DNA from: Candidatus Omnitrophota bacterium
Lineage (GTDB): Bacteria; Ratteibacteria; UBA8468; MWAK01
Assembly (NCBI GenBank): GCA_026387085.1
Contig: JAPLMK010000040.1
Coordinates: 1 to 22,665, forward strand
DNA length: 22,665 nt
Reading direction: 5' to 3'
The stretch's first letter is position 1, and each line of letters begins with the position of its first letter. Positions 7,073 to 15,125 of the stretch are shown one piece after another. A program made the position numbers and the translations under genes. Under the pieces are notes generated by a model. It saw only the letters and a list, made by a program, of their open reading frames with translations. It did no database searches and was not told the origin of the DNA.

Positions 7073-7980
7073 AGAACCCCGATATTTTGGTCGTCGGCTC
7101 CATCGCCTTCGATACCATCAAAACTCCGTTTGGAGAAAAAAAAGAAATCCTGGGCGGTTCCGCAACGTACTTCTCCTATGCCGCCAGCCTCTTTGCCCCG
7201 GTTAACCTGCTGGGCATCGTCGGGTCCGATTTCCCGGAAAAGGAAATAAGAAAATTTGAGAAAAGGGGCATCGATACTTCCGGGCTCCAGGTTCGGCCGG
7301 GCAAAACCTTCCGCTGGTCCGGCCGGTACGGAAAGAACCTCAAAGAAGCCAGAACCGTATCCGTTGCCTTAAACGTCATGGACGGATATTCTCCCAAACT
7401 TCCAGAACAATACCGGAATTCACAATATCTATTTTTAGCCAATATCGACCCGGAAACACAGCTGAAAACCTTAAAACAGGTTGATTCTCCGAAAATAGTG
7501 GTTTGTGACACGATGAACCTCTGGATAAAGACCAAACTGCCCGAACTTAAGAAATTGCTGGAAAAAGTGGATGTTCTCCTCTTGAATGACGAGGAGGCCA
7601 GAATGCTTACCGGGCAGGAAAACCTGAGAGCCGCCGGCCGCGACATTTTAAAATTAGGCCCGAAAACCGCTATTATTAAAAAAGGGGCGCACGGCGTAAT
7701 CATGATTTCCGGAAAAGATGATTTCTTCTTTGCGCCGGCCTTTCCCACCACCGGAGTTTCCGACCCTACCGGAGCCGGGGATAGTTTCGGCGGCGGCTTT
7801 ACCGGGTACATCGCGGCCCGTAACGATTTCTCAACCGCCCGTATGCATAAAGCGTTATTTTACGGAGCGGCGGTGGCATCATTTACGGTAGAGGGTTTCG
7901 GGCTTAAAGCGCTGGAAAAGATAAGCGTTTCGAATGTAGAACACCGGGTCAAACAAATCAAAAAACTGATTCAAATCTAA
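7069..7980 (+). CDS. PfkB-family carbohydrate/nucleoside kinase
   Basis: This 303-residue ribokinase-fold enzyme opens with I-L-V-V-G-S-I-A-F-D and a G-G-S-A-T-Y-F-S substrate-binding segment. Near residue 237 it carries the catalytic D-P-T-G-A-G-D-S-F-G-G-G-F, with the expected base Asp in G-A-G-D. It would phosphorylate a sugar or nucleoside with ATP; the substrate cannot be read from sequence. Its GTG start overlaps the proC stop. The next gene is mtnP, and PfkB-type kinases often neighbour MTA or nucleoside phosphorylases, so a role in nucleoside or ribose salvage is plausible but inferred. Confidence 0.88.
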   Translation: MKNPDILVVGSIAFDTIKTPFGEKKEILGGSATYFSYAASLFAPVNLLGIVGSDFPEKEIRKFEKRGIDTSGLQVRPGKTFRWSGRYGKNLKEARTVSVALNVMDGYSPKLPEQYRNSQYLFLANIDPETQLKTLKQVDSPKIVVCDTMNLWIKTKLPELKKLLEKVDVLLLNDEEARMLTGQENLRAAGRDILKLGPKTAIIKKGAHGVIMISGKDDFFFAPAFPTTGVSDPTGAGDSFGGGFTGYIAARNDFSTARMHKALFYGAAVASFTVEGFGLKALEKISVSNVEHRVKQIKKLIQI

Positions 7981-7987
7981 AAAGAAT

Positions 7988-8078
7988 ACCACGGAAGCAC
8001 GGAAGTTTGGAAGCACGGAAAGAAACACCTTTAATTTAAGTTTTTCAGTGTTTCCGTGGTTTTCAGTGTTTCCGTGGT
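7988..8078. repeat. Intergenic inverted/tandem repeat hairpin between pfkB and mtnP
   Basis: The left arm contains GGAAGCACGGAA twice (7993-8004, 8009-8020). The right arm contains TTTCAGTGTTTCCGTGGT twice in tandem (8043-8060, 8061-8078). The outer ACCACGGAA pairs with TTCCGTGGT, giving a long imperfect hairpin. The apex holds TAATTTAAGTTTT (8032-8044), which recurs in the 8880-8966 hairpin. There is no coding potential. Confidence 0.7.
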
Positions 8079-8123
8079 AAAGATTATTTATTTGCGGTAA
8101 TCTGTTTCCGAATAACTTAAATT

Positions 8124-8876
8124 ATGGCTAAAATCGGTATTATCGGCGGCTCCGGGTTGGATGATCCGGAAATTTTAAAGGATGCAAAAGAAATCAACGT
8201 AGAAACTGCCTACGGAAGCCCGTCTTCGTCTCTTTCTGCCGGTGTAATTGACGGAGTCGAAATTCTTATCCTGGCCCGGCACGGACGGAGGCATACCATT
8301 CCGCCCACCCAGGTCAACTGCCGGGCAAACATCCAGGCTCTGAAAGAGCAGGGTTGCACCCATATCCTGGCTACTACCGCCTGCGGCTCTTTACGGGAGG
8401 AAATAAATCGGGGCGACATTATAATCCTGGACCAATTTATCGATTTCACCCGGCACCGTAAGATAAGTTTTTTTGAGCATTTCGAGTCCGGGACGGAAAA
8501 CGCAAAACATACGCCGATGGCCGACCCTTTTTCGGAAGAATTGCGGACTAAACTAATTCAGGCGGGCCGGGAATTAGGTTTGAAGTTGGACGAACAGGGC
8601 ACGGTGATTACAATTGAAGGGCCAAGATTTTCCACCCGGGCCGAATCCAGGATGTTTCAGCTTTGGGGCGCAGACGTCATTAATATGTCGATAGCGCCGG
8701 AAGCAATCCTGGCAAACGAAGCCGGGATTCCCTATGCGGCAGTGGCGATGTCCACCGATTATGATTGCTGGAAAACAGACGAACCGCCGGTAACGTGGCC
8801 GGAAATTTTAGCCATCTTTGAAAAAAACGTGGAAAATGTAAAAAAAATACTGCTGAAAACCATTACGAAAATCTAA
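8124..8876 (+). CDS. mtnP: S-methyl-5'-thioadenosine phosphorylase
   Basis: The 250-residue enzyme belongs to the trimeric PNP/MTAP family. It begins with I-G-I-I-G-G-S-G-L phosphate-binding residues and has R-H-G-R-R-H, then P-R-F-S-T-R-A-E-S. It ends with the C-terminal substrate block M-S-I-A-P-E-A and A-M-S-T-D-Y-D-C-W-K. The N-M-S and D-Y-D-C-W pattern favours methylthioadenosine over purine nucleosides. It would cleave MTA, a by-product of polyamine and SAM metabolism, to adenine and methylthioribose-1-phosphate. No SD lies before ATG 8124; TAACTT at 8113-8118 sits 5 nt upstream, suggesting a possibly leaderless mRNA. Confidence 0.9.
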   Translation: MAKIGIIGGSGLDDPEILKDAKEINVETAYGSPSSSLSAGVIDGVEILILARHGRRHTIPPTQVNCRANIQALKEQGCTHILATTACGSLREEINRGDIIILDQFIDFTRHRKISFFEHFESGTENAKHTPMADPFSEELRTKLIQAGRELGLKLDEQGTVITIEGPRFSTRAESRMFQLWGADVINMSIAPEAILANEAGIPYAAVAMSTDYDCWKTDEPPVTWPEILAIFEKNVENVKKILLKTITKI

Positions 8877-8879
8877 AAA

Positions 8880-8966
8880 CAGCATGCAAGATACAGCAGA
8901 ACAGTATACCGGGAAAAACAAAACCTAATTTAAGTTTTATCTTTTTCTACTGGATAACGCATGCTG
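8880..8966. repeat. 87-bp imperfect hairpin between convergent mtnP and coaX
   Basis: CAGCATGC at 8880-8887 pairs perfectly with GCATGCTG at 8959-8966. ATACAGCAGAA (8891-8901) pairs, with two mismatches, with 8945-8955. The apex contains TAATTTAAGTTTT at 8926-8938, identical to the apex of the 7988-8078 element although the arms differ. It may act as a bidirectional transcription end. Confidence 0.6.
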
Positions 8967-8968
8967 AA

Positions 8969-9709
8969 CTACGCACCATGCGCCGCAGTCAGATAAATAC
9001 CTTTCAATGTGAGGTTGGGGTCAAAAATAACTTTTTCGGAAAGATAAGGCAGAAGAATAGCCAGACCGCCGCCGGTTCCAACCACCGTAAATTCCGGTTG
9101 CCATTCTTTCTTCAGGCGCGTCAGCAATCCGCTTATCAGGTCGGCAAATCCAAAAACCAGTCCCGATCTCAAGCATTCATCCGTATTCTTACCTACCACC
9201 GATTTTGGCGGCTGCAACTTTACTATCGGCAAAAGAGCGGTCTTTTCGGCAAGATAATCACGGCTGATTTCCGGAGAGGGCGCGATAATGCCGCCGGTAT
9301 AATTACCGGCTCTGGTCACCAAATCAAAAGTAAGCGCGGTACCGCAATCAATCACCACGGCCGGCTTTCCGTAAAAACGGCCGGCAGCCAACGCATTGAG
9401 AAGCCGGTCCATACCCACTTCTTTAGGACGGCGCACCTGAACTTTGATCGGCAAGTCCTCCCGCGCCAGGACCTTTACCTGAATTCCGATAGAACCCTCC
9501 AGAACCCGAACAACTTTCCCGGTTAAAGCGGGAACAACCGAAGCTATCCTTGCCTCGGTAACATTGCCGGGCCACTTTGTCTGCTGCAGAGCCTTCAGGA
9601 AAGAGACGTTCTCGCTATGACCAAAACGCATTTCTCTGAGAAACCTTCCTTCTTTCGAAACAAGGCCGACCTTTAAAACGGTATTTCCCAAATCAAGCGC
9701 CAGCAGCAT
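8969..9709 (-). CDS. coaX: Type III pantothenate kinase
   Basis: CoaX phosphorylates pantothenate, the first committed step of coenzyme A synthesis. The 246-residue protein starts M-L-L-A-L-D-L-G-N-T, the ASKHA phosphate-1 loop with Asp6. It continues with G-M-D-R-L-L-N-A and V-I-D-C-G-T-A-L-T-F-D, all diagnostic of type III enzymes, which need a monovalent cation and resist CoA feedback. The start is fixed by the D-L-G-N-T loop. It overlaps the rpoD stop by one base (TAATG), indicating translational coupling in a dnaG-rpoD-coaX operon. Confidence 0.93.
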   Translation of the reverse strand: MLLALDLGNTVLKVGLVSKEGRFLREMRFGHSENVSFLKALQQTKWPGNVTEARIASVVPALTGKVVRVLEGSIGIQVKVLAREDLPIKVQVRRPKEVGMDRLLNALAAGRFYGKPAVVIDCGTALTFDLVTRAGNYTGGIIAPSPEISRDYLAEKTALLPIVKLQPPKSVVGKNTDECLRSGLVFGFADLISGLLTRLKKEWQPEFTVVGTGGGLAILLPYLSEKVIFDPNLTLKGIYLTAAHGA

Positions 9710-10898
9710 TAGGTAGAACTCCGGTACCACCGTAAGAAGGAAGCCAGGCGGCTCAACTGGTTGGAAACCCTCAATTTTTCCAGCGCTTTGCTTTCAATCT
9801 GACGAATTCGTTCCCGGGTAAGATTAAAAGATTCCCCCACTTCTTCCAGGGTTTTAGGATAACCGTCCGGCCCTATTCCAAACCGCTTCTTGATAATACT
9901 CTCCTCCCGGTCGTCCAATTGCTCGAAAATCTTCTCCAGCTCTTCCTGAAGCAGGGCGTAGGTAGCCGCGGAAGCCGGGGTCTCTGTTTCCCGGTCCTCG
10001 ATAAAATCCCCGAAGGTTGTTTTCTCGTCATCTCCGACCGGAGTTTCCAGGGAAATCGGTTCCCGTTGCATACTTTTAAGAATCATGCGGATCTTATCCG
10101 GCGCGACCTGAATCTTTCGGGCAATTTCGTCCGGAGTCGGCTCCCGGTCAAGTTCGTGCACCAGGGACCGGGAAACCTTGTTTAATTTATTTATTTTTTC
10201 GCGCATGTGAACCGGGATTCGAATGGTGGAAGAATGGTCCGCAATCGCCCGGGTAATCGCCTGGCGGATCCACCAGGTAGCATAAGTGGAAAACTTATAA
10301 CCCTCCCGGAAACGGAACTTCTCCACCGCTTTCATTAACCCGATATTGCCTTCCTGGATGAGGTCGCGCAAGGTAAGTTTCGGATTGGAATATTTTTTGG
10401 CGATGTTGATAACCAACCGCAGGTTTGCCTGGATTAACTGCGCCTTTAATTTATCCATCCGCTTCTCTATAACCGCCAACTGCTTGTGGCTGGCCTTCCG
10501 GTCAATGGCAGCCTGAAAGTCATTTTTTACTTCTTCTATATTTCGGGCAATTTCTACTTCCTGCTCATGGTTAAGCAGAGATATCCCCCCGGCTTCTTTC
10601 AAATAAGAACGCAAAGGGTTACGCACCTCTTCTTCAGGTAAGACCGCAAAGGATTGCGCACCTCCTCCAATGCCAGGCGCTCTTCTTCAACTTCCTCCTC
10701 ATGCAGTATAAAAGTTCCGCTATCTTCATCTTCAATCGTAATCTGTAAATCGCTCAACTGGCTGAATATCTCCTCAATCTCTTCCGGAGCATACAAATTT
10801 TCCGGTAAAATTTCATTAATCTCGTCATAAGAAAGACGTTTCTGCCGTTTACCCTTTTCAATCAAACCCTTAATATTTTTATTCTTTTCCTTGTTCAT
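9709..10898 (-). CDS. rpoD: Primary sigma factor RpoD/SigA, frame broken by a 35-nt repeat
   Basis: The housekeeping sigma factor is split over two frames. The first part (10898 to about 10630) encodes region 1.1, with the L-S-Y-D-E-I-N-E-I-L-P-E motif and an acidic linker. The second (about 10629 to 9709) encodes region 1.2 (N-P-L-R-S-Y-L-K-E-A-G), 2 (S-T-Y-A-T-W-W-I-R-Q-A-I), 3 and 4 (L-T-R-E-R-I-R-Q-I-E). At the break the block encoding E-V-R-N-P-L-R-S-Y-L-K occurs twice, 35 nt apart, which shifts the frame. The two copies differ only at synonymous positions. Removing one copy restores one frame of about 385 residues, typical for short RpoDs. ATG 10898 overlaps the dnaG stop by 4 nt. Confidence 0.9.
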
Positions 10899-12600
10899 TT
10901 GCGTTCCTCCTGATTAGGGGCAATCCCTTTATGGCGTTGTTGAACCAGTTCCTGGAAATTACGCATCGCCTCCAAGTCCGGTTCTTCGTTTTTCTTAATC
11001 TTTTCGTCAAGAAGCGGCTTTTCTTGCATATTTTTCCGGCGCAGTTTAATCAGCCAATCCCGCGCTTCAAAAAAAAGATTTTCCGGGTCACCGCTGCTCA
11101 CTTCCAGGCGCGTTATTATCCGGGAAAGGACTTCCATCAATTCTTGATTATCCCCTAATTTCCCCCGCAGTTCATTTTCTCCTTCTTCCTCCGAAAGGCT
11201 GATCAGGTTCTGAAAAATTACCTTATGCGCCGGGTCCGTAAAATCGGATTCCGTTAAAGTTTCCCGCAAACATTTTCGTAAATGCGCCCGGGGAAAAGAC
11301 GTGGCCAAAACTTTCTGCTCGGCATCAATAATGCCTTTCTGGCGATTATCCAGCGCCTCACCTGCCACCCCCTGACTCTTTTCCCGGCCTTTTTTCCTTA
11401 ATGCTCCTTGAAATTCCAACCGCAAAGCATCTTCATTTAATTGCAGTTTCTGGGCTAAAAGCGTCAAATATTCGTTGAGTTTTAACGGACTGTGAAATGA
11501 ACGGATTAACGGTAAGGTTTCCCGGGCAATCGCAATCTTTGCCGCTTCTGAAGCAAGCTCTCCATCGTTTCCCGGCCGTGTTTGTCAATCAGGGAATCCG
11601 GGTCAAGGCCTTCCGGCAAAAGGACGATTTCCACGTCAAGATCATTCATCAAAATAGTCCCGATATTCAAGGCCTCCATGTTCCTCAAAGCGGCCGCCTT
11701 GCCGGCTACATCGCTATCAAAAAGAAGCACGACCCGATTGGTGAAATGATGAATTAATTTGGCTTGATTCGGCGTAACGGCGGTCCCTAAACTTGCGACA
11801 ATATTTTCAAAACCGTTTTGAAACGGTTTAATCAGATCGAGATAACCCTCCACCAGAATAACCTCTCCCTTCTCCCGGATCGCCTGACGACTCAAATTAA
11901 GGCCGTAAAGAATATTCCCTTTACTGAAAGCCGGATTTTCGGCCGAATTCAAGTACTTTGGGTCCGACCCGTTAATGCTCCGGGCTCCAAACCCCACGCA
12001 TTCCCCGGAAAGATTGAAGATGGGGAAGGTTACGCGCTGGTAGAATCTAAGCCCGGCGTTCTCCAAATCGGCGCGGTTAAAACCTTCATTTCGCAAAAAC
12101 TTTTCCGTCTGAAAAGAAGCCGGCGCAAAACCAAGCTGGAATTTTTTAATCATTTCCGGACTTATATTCCGCTTTTTCAAATAAACCCGCGCCGGTTCGG
12201 CTTCTTTTTCGCGCAACAGGTACTCGTGAAAAAATACGGCGGCCTTATAGTTTAATTGCAGGATTTTGGTCCGTACCTCGTTCCCCCGGTCGTCGCCGGA
12301 CCTGAGTTCCAAATTAATACCGGCTTTCTTGGCCAGGAGAGCCGCGGCTTCAGGAAACCCGGCATTCTCCATCTTCATCACAAAAGAGATGGCGTCGCCG
12401 CCGGCGCCGCACCCGAAACAATGAAATATGCCTTTTTCCGGAGTAACCGTAAACGAAGGCGTCTTTTCGCTGTGAAAAGGGCAGAGGGCCTTGAAATTCC
12501 GTCCGGATTTTTTCAAGGTAATATAATTGGATATTACCTCGACAATGTCGGTATTTTCCCGGATGCGGTCAAGAACCGCCCGATTAATTTGGTAGCCCAT
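10895..12600 (-). CDS. dnaG: DNA primase DnaG, frame broken near 11540-11560
   Basis: DnaG makes RNA primers at the replication fork. The N-terminal frame (12600 to about 11550) carries the CHC2 zinc ribbon with C40, H43, C61 and C64, then the TOPRIM core with V-E-G-Y-L-D and L-L-F-D-S-D. It then enters a false tail after M-E-S-L-L-Q. The correct sequence resumes in another frame with E-A-A-K-I-A-I-A-R-E-T-L-P and runs to 10895 as the DnaB-interacting C-terminal domain. About 30 residues expected in between are missing, so a small deletion plus frameshift is likely. The segment around G-L-R-F-Y-Q-R-V-T-F-P-I-F (about 12030-12070) also seems roughly 10 residues short. An essential gene should be intact, so an assembly fault is most likely. 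Confidence 0.9.
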
Positions 12601-12642
12601 AAGGTTTAAAATTCATGCTCAAAAATGGCACTAATTCCTATT

Positions 12643-12671
12643 GTTATACCGGAGAGATTAGAAAATGTCAA
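12643..12671 (-). promoter_or_regulatory. Promoter of the dnaG-rpoD-coaX operon
   Basis: On the minus strand TTGACA (12671-12666), a 17-bp spacer and TATAAC (12648-12643). Predicted start near 12636, leaving about 36 nt before ATG 12600. No convincing SD is seen at that start. Confidence 0.8.
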
Positions 12672-12678
12672 GCGTTCG

Positions 12679-12687
12679 TGTTATACT
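12679..12687 (+). promoter_or_regulatory. Extended -10 promoter facing the 12696 element
   Basis: TGTTATACT fits an extended -10 (TG-n-TATACT at 12682-12687) without a clear -35. A start near 12694 would begin right at the outer arm of the inverted-repeat element. Weak evidence on its own. Confidence 0.3.
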
Positions 12688-12695
12688 AAATGCTC

Positions 12696-12862
12696 GGATG
12701 TATGGTTCGTAAAACACCCTGCGTGTCAGACAAAACTACGCAATTCGGGCACGAGCCTCGCCGTGTTCCTGCCTATACCTCAAGGCAAGCCACAGCTACT
12801 CATGCCCTCATACTACTTGTTTTGTAGCTGATACTTCGTGAAGTTTTGCAAACCATACATCC
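12696..12862. repeat. 167-bp inverted-repeat-bounded structured element
   Basis: GGATGTATGGTT (12696-12707) is a perfect 12-bp inverted copy of 12851-12862. The pairing continues inward with AAAAC (12711-12715) against GTTTT (12843-12847), past two mismatches. Inside, CAGCTAC (12793-12799) pairs with GTAGCTG (12824-12830), and GCGT (12721) pairs with ACGC (12738). Short open frames cross it, but none has an SD or a known family. It could be a MITE-like palindromic repeat, a structured RNA or the leader of the QueG-like gene. Confidence 0.6.
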
Positions 12863-12894
12863 TCGTTTGCGGAAAAAACAACTACATATCACAA

Positions 12895-13566
12895 ATGGAT
12901 AAAAATCTCCTGAAAGAATTTTTTGAAAAACAGCTGATTCCGCTCTGGGGCGTGGCCGGATTAAAAAAAGACGGCCCGCTTCTTCTGCCTAAAAACCTTC
13001 AGGGCCGGTTTACTTCGGCCGTGGTCTATGCTTTTCCCTTATCCGACGCTGTCATTGACCTGCTTTCCGGGGGCCCGGACCTTATTTACCTGCACCACTA
13101 CCGCCAGGTCAATTATCTCCTGGACCGGATTGGAATTCTGGCCGCGGAACTCCTCCGGCAGAACGGTTATTCCGGGTTGCCGGTTCCAACCAACCAGGTG
13201 ATTGACTGGAAAGAAGAAAAAGGCCTTCTTTCCCTTCGGCAAATTGCCATAAGGGCCGGCCTGGGCTGGATCGGCCGGAACAACCTTCTGATTACACCTG
13301 ATTTCGGAAGCCGGATACGCCTCTCAGCCGTGCTAACCGACGCGCCCCTTGATGCCGGCGAACCGATTTCTTTCGGTTGCGGAAAATGTACCCGTTGCCT
13401 TTCCCGTTGTCCGGCCAACGCAATTAAAGCCGAACTCGGCGATTTTAACCTGGCGGTTTGCCGTCAATTCATCAAAGAAACCTGCGGCCGGAAGAGGATC
13501 GGACAAAATATCTGCGGTCTTTGCCTCTGTTCGGCTAAAGACCAACTATGCGATGGGAAGACCTGA
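12895..13566 (+). CDS. QueG-like 4Fe-4S protein
   Basis: This 223-residue protein resembles the C-terminal half of epoxyqueuosine reductase and its 'double-cluster' relatives. It has the A-G-L-G-W-I-G-R-N-N-L-L-I motif, then a ferredoxin-type C-x2-C-x2-C-x3-C-P in C-G-K-C-T-R-C-L-S-R-C-P. A second Cys group, C-G-L-C-L-C, lies near the end. The protein is shorter than QueG (about 350 aa) and the second cluster motif is non-standard, so I do not call it QueG. I chose ATG 12895 because the conserved N-terminus begins there; no SD is visible. Its 3' end overlaps the DUF4416 gene by 14 nt. It is probably a cytoplasmic redox protein of unknown substrate. Confidence 0.75.
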   Translation: MDKNLLKEFFEKQLIPLWGVAGLKKDGPLLLPKNLQGRFTSAVVYAFPLSDAVIDLLSGGPDLIYLHHYRQVNYLLDRIGILAAELLRQNGYSGLPVPTNQVIDWKEEKGLLSLRQIAIRAGLGWIGRNNLLITPDFGSRIRLSAVLTDAPLDAGEPISFGCGKCTRCLSRCPANAIKAELGDFNLAVCRQFIKETCGRKRIGQNICGLCLCSAKDQLCDGKT

Positions 13567-14077
13567 AAAACCGCAACTGGTTCGCCTTTTTATCGGCATG
13601 CTCGGCGGAGACCCGGAACTCTTTTCCGCTGCAGCCGATATCCTGACGAAAAAATTCGGCCCGATTCTGCTGGAAAGTGAGATTATCCCTTTTAAATTTA
13701 CCGATTACTACACGCCGGAAATGGGCAACGACCTTTTGCGGAAATTTATCGCTTTTAAGCGCATGGTTTCCCCGGAAAAGTTGGCTTCAATCAAACTGTT
13801 CACTAACCGCCTGGAAAAAACCTATTGTCAAAGTAAAAAACGCCGGATTAACCTTGACCCCGGATTTCTAACTCCGGCCAGAGTTATCCTTGCTTCCACT
13901 AAAGACTTCAGCCACCGCATCTACCTAAAATCAGGAATATACGCGGAAATAACGTTTCTATTTCACAAAAATGGGCTTGAGTTCCTGCCCTGGACTTATC
14001 CGGATTATCGCACCGAACCATACCTGAAGTTCTTTTCCACGCTGCGCAAAATAAAAAACGGAGAAAAAAATGGGTGA
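13553..14077 (+). CDS. DUF4416 family protein
   Basis: The 174-residue protein matches the DUF4416 pattern: a V-R-L-F-I-G-M-L start, F-K-F-T-D-Y-Y-T-P-E-M-G, I-K-L-F-T-N-R-L-E, R-I-N-L-D-P-G-F-L, T-K-D-F-S-H-R-I-Y and W-T-Y-P-D-Y-R-T near the C-terminus. The function of the family is not established. No signal peptide or membrane helix is seen. The ATG at 13553 lies inside the end of the QueG-like gene, and the stop overlaps the PHP gene by 8 nt, so all three are translationally coupled. The open frame extends further 5' in antiphase to the upstream gene, but homology starts at 13553. Confidence 0.85.
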   Translation: MGRPEKPQLVRLFIGMLGGDPELFSAAADILTKKFGPILLESEIIPFKFTDYYTPEMGNDLLRKFIAFKRMVSPEKLASIKLFTNRLEKTYCQSKKRRINLDPGFLTPARVILASTKDFSHRIYLKSGIYAEITFLFHKNGLEFLPWTYPDYRTEPYLKFFSTLRKIKNGEKNG

Positions 14078-14954
14078 AAAAAAATTGGTAAATCCTTTCC
14101 AAGTTAAAGGTAACTGGTATAAGGCCAACCTGCATACTCATACCACAAACTCAGACGGAGACAGCACCGTAGCGGAACGGGTCAAACAATACCGGGAAAA
14201 GGGTTATTCCGTACTGGCCATTACCGACCACGAAAAAACCAACGACGTCAGCGGGCTCTCGTCAGAAAAGTTCCTGGTGTTGAGCGGAATGGAAACTCAT
14301 CCTATTTGCCCAAACGATAAAAATGCCTACCACCTGGTCTGTCTCAACGTTCCTTTCGGCCTGGATTTTCCGAAAGACGCCGATGCCAATACCCGGGTCA
14401 AAATAGTGCGTCAGGCCGGCGGCGAAATTATTTTTGCCCATCCCTACTGGTGCGGGCTCACCATCAACGAAATAACCGCGGTCAAGGGATACATCGCCAT
14501 GGAAGTTTACAACGCCGTCTGCACCCGCATCGGCAAGGGCTTCAGTTCGGTACATTGGGACGACCTCTTGGCTTCCAATAAAATAATACCCGCGGTCGCT
14601 TCCGATGATACCCACAGCGGTCGGGAAATATTCATGGGGTGGACGATGATCAAAGCCGAACAACTCGACGCTTGCTCCATCATGGAGGCGCTCCGGACCG
14701 GCTCCTTTTACGCCTCCTGCGGGCCGACCATCAAAGACTGCCGCATCGAAAAAAATGAACTCGTCCTGCAGTGTTCCGCGGTGAAAGAAGTGCACTTCAT
14801 TTGCCGGTGGGCAAGCGGGCTTAGTTTCTACGCCGACAATAATGATGATATAATAGAGGCAAGGTGTCCGATAAACGATGCCTTAAAATACGTCCGGGTG
14901 GAACTGGTTGACCGGCAAGGGAACCGCGCCTGGAGCAACCCTTTCATTCTTTAA
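14070..14954 (+). CDS. PHP-domain metal-dependent phosphohydrolase-like protein
   Basis: This 294-residue protein has the PHP metal site: N-L-H-T-H (H22, H24) at the start, A-I-T-D-H-E, I-F-A-H-P-Y and A-S-D-D-T-H-S. These His/Asp residues bind a di- or trinuclear metal centre in the PHP/CehA-like superfamily. The C-terminal part (about 215-294), beta-rich with F-Y-A-S-C-G-P-T and ending S-N-P-F, is the accessory domain usual in CehA/McbA-type proteins. It should hydrolyse a phosphoester or related bond, substrate unknown. It is third in an overlapping operon with the QueG-like and DUF4416 genes. Confidence 0.85.
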   Translation: MGEKKLVNPFQVKGNWYKANLHTHTTNSDGDSTVAERVKQYREKGYSVLAITDHEKTNDVSGLSSEKFLVLSGMETHPICPNDKNAYHLVCLNVPFGLDFPKDADANTRVKIVRQAGGEIIFAHPYWCGLTINEITAVKGYIAMEVYNAVCTRIGKGFSSVHWDDLLASNKIIPAVASDDTHSGREIFMGWTMIKAEQLDACSIMEALRTGSFYASCGPTIKDCRIEKNELVLQCSAVKEVHFICRWASGLSFYADNNDDIIEARCPINDALKYVRVELVDRQGNRAWSNPFIL

Positions 14955-14990
14955 CAGAGAGAAAACAAGCTTTGCCTCCTCTAAAATCCT

Positions 14991-15125
14991 ATGTGTAAAT
15001 TAAGCGTTATCTTCCCGGCCCTAATTTTTTTGTTGCTCGGGACCGCTGTTTCCTACGCCCATTTATGCGATAATGTCTTCCGCCAGGCCGACAAGCTGAT
15101 TGTTAAGCCGGAAACACACCTCGCC
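14991..15125 (+). pseudogene. 5' fragment of a secreted-protein gene
   Basis: From ATG 14991 about 40 convincing codons encode a Sec signal peptide (L-I-F-L-L-L-G-T-A-V-S-Y-A) and a mature start H-L-C-D-N-V-F-R-Q-A-D. From about 15115 the frame turns into sequence that looks like another gene's coding tail, and then the antisense of amrS. The nominal frame continues to 15272 but is not credible after the junction. The 3' part of the gene is missing. TAAAAT at 14982-14987 is directly upstream; no SD. Confidence 0.5.

Noticed and set aside
9919..10185. Plus-strand frame inside rpoD
   Set aside because: Pure shadow of a conserved sigma factor on the other strand.
12625..12831. 68-codon plus-strand frame across the structured element
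   Set aside because: It runs through a strong inverted repeat, lacks an SD and matches no known protein; it is better explained as non-coding repeat.
12600..12900. tRNA, tmRNA or CRISPR array in the largest intergenic gap
   Set aside because: No cloverleaf, CCA end, tag-peptide frame or regularly spaced direct repeats were found; only the inverted-repeat element is visible.
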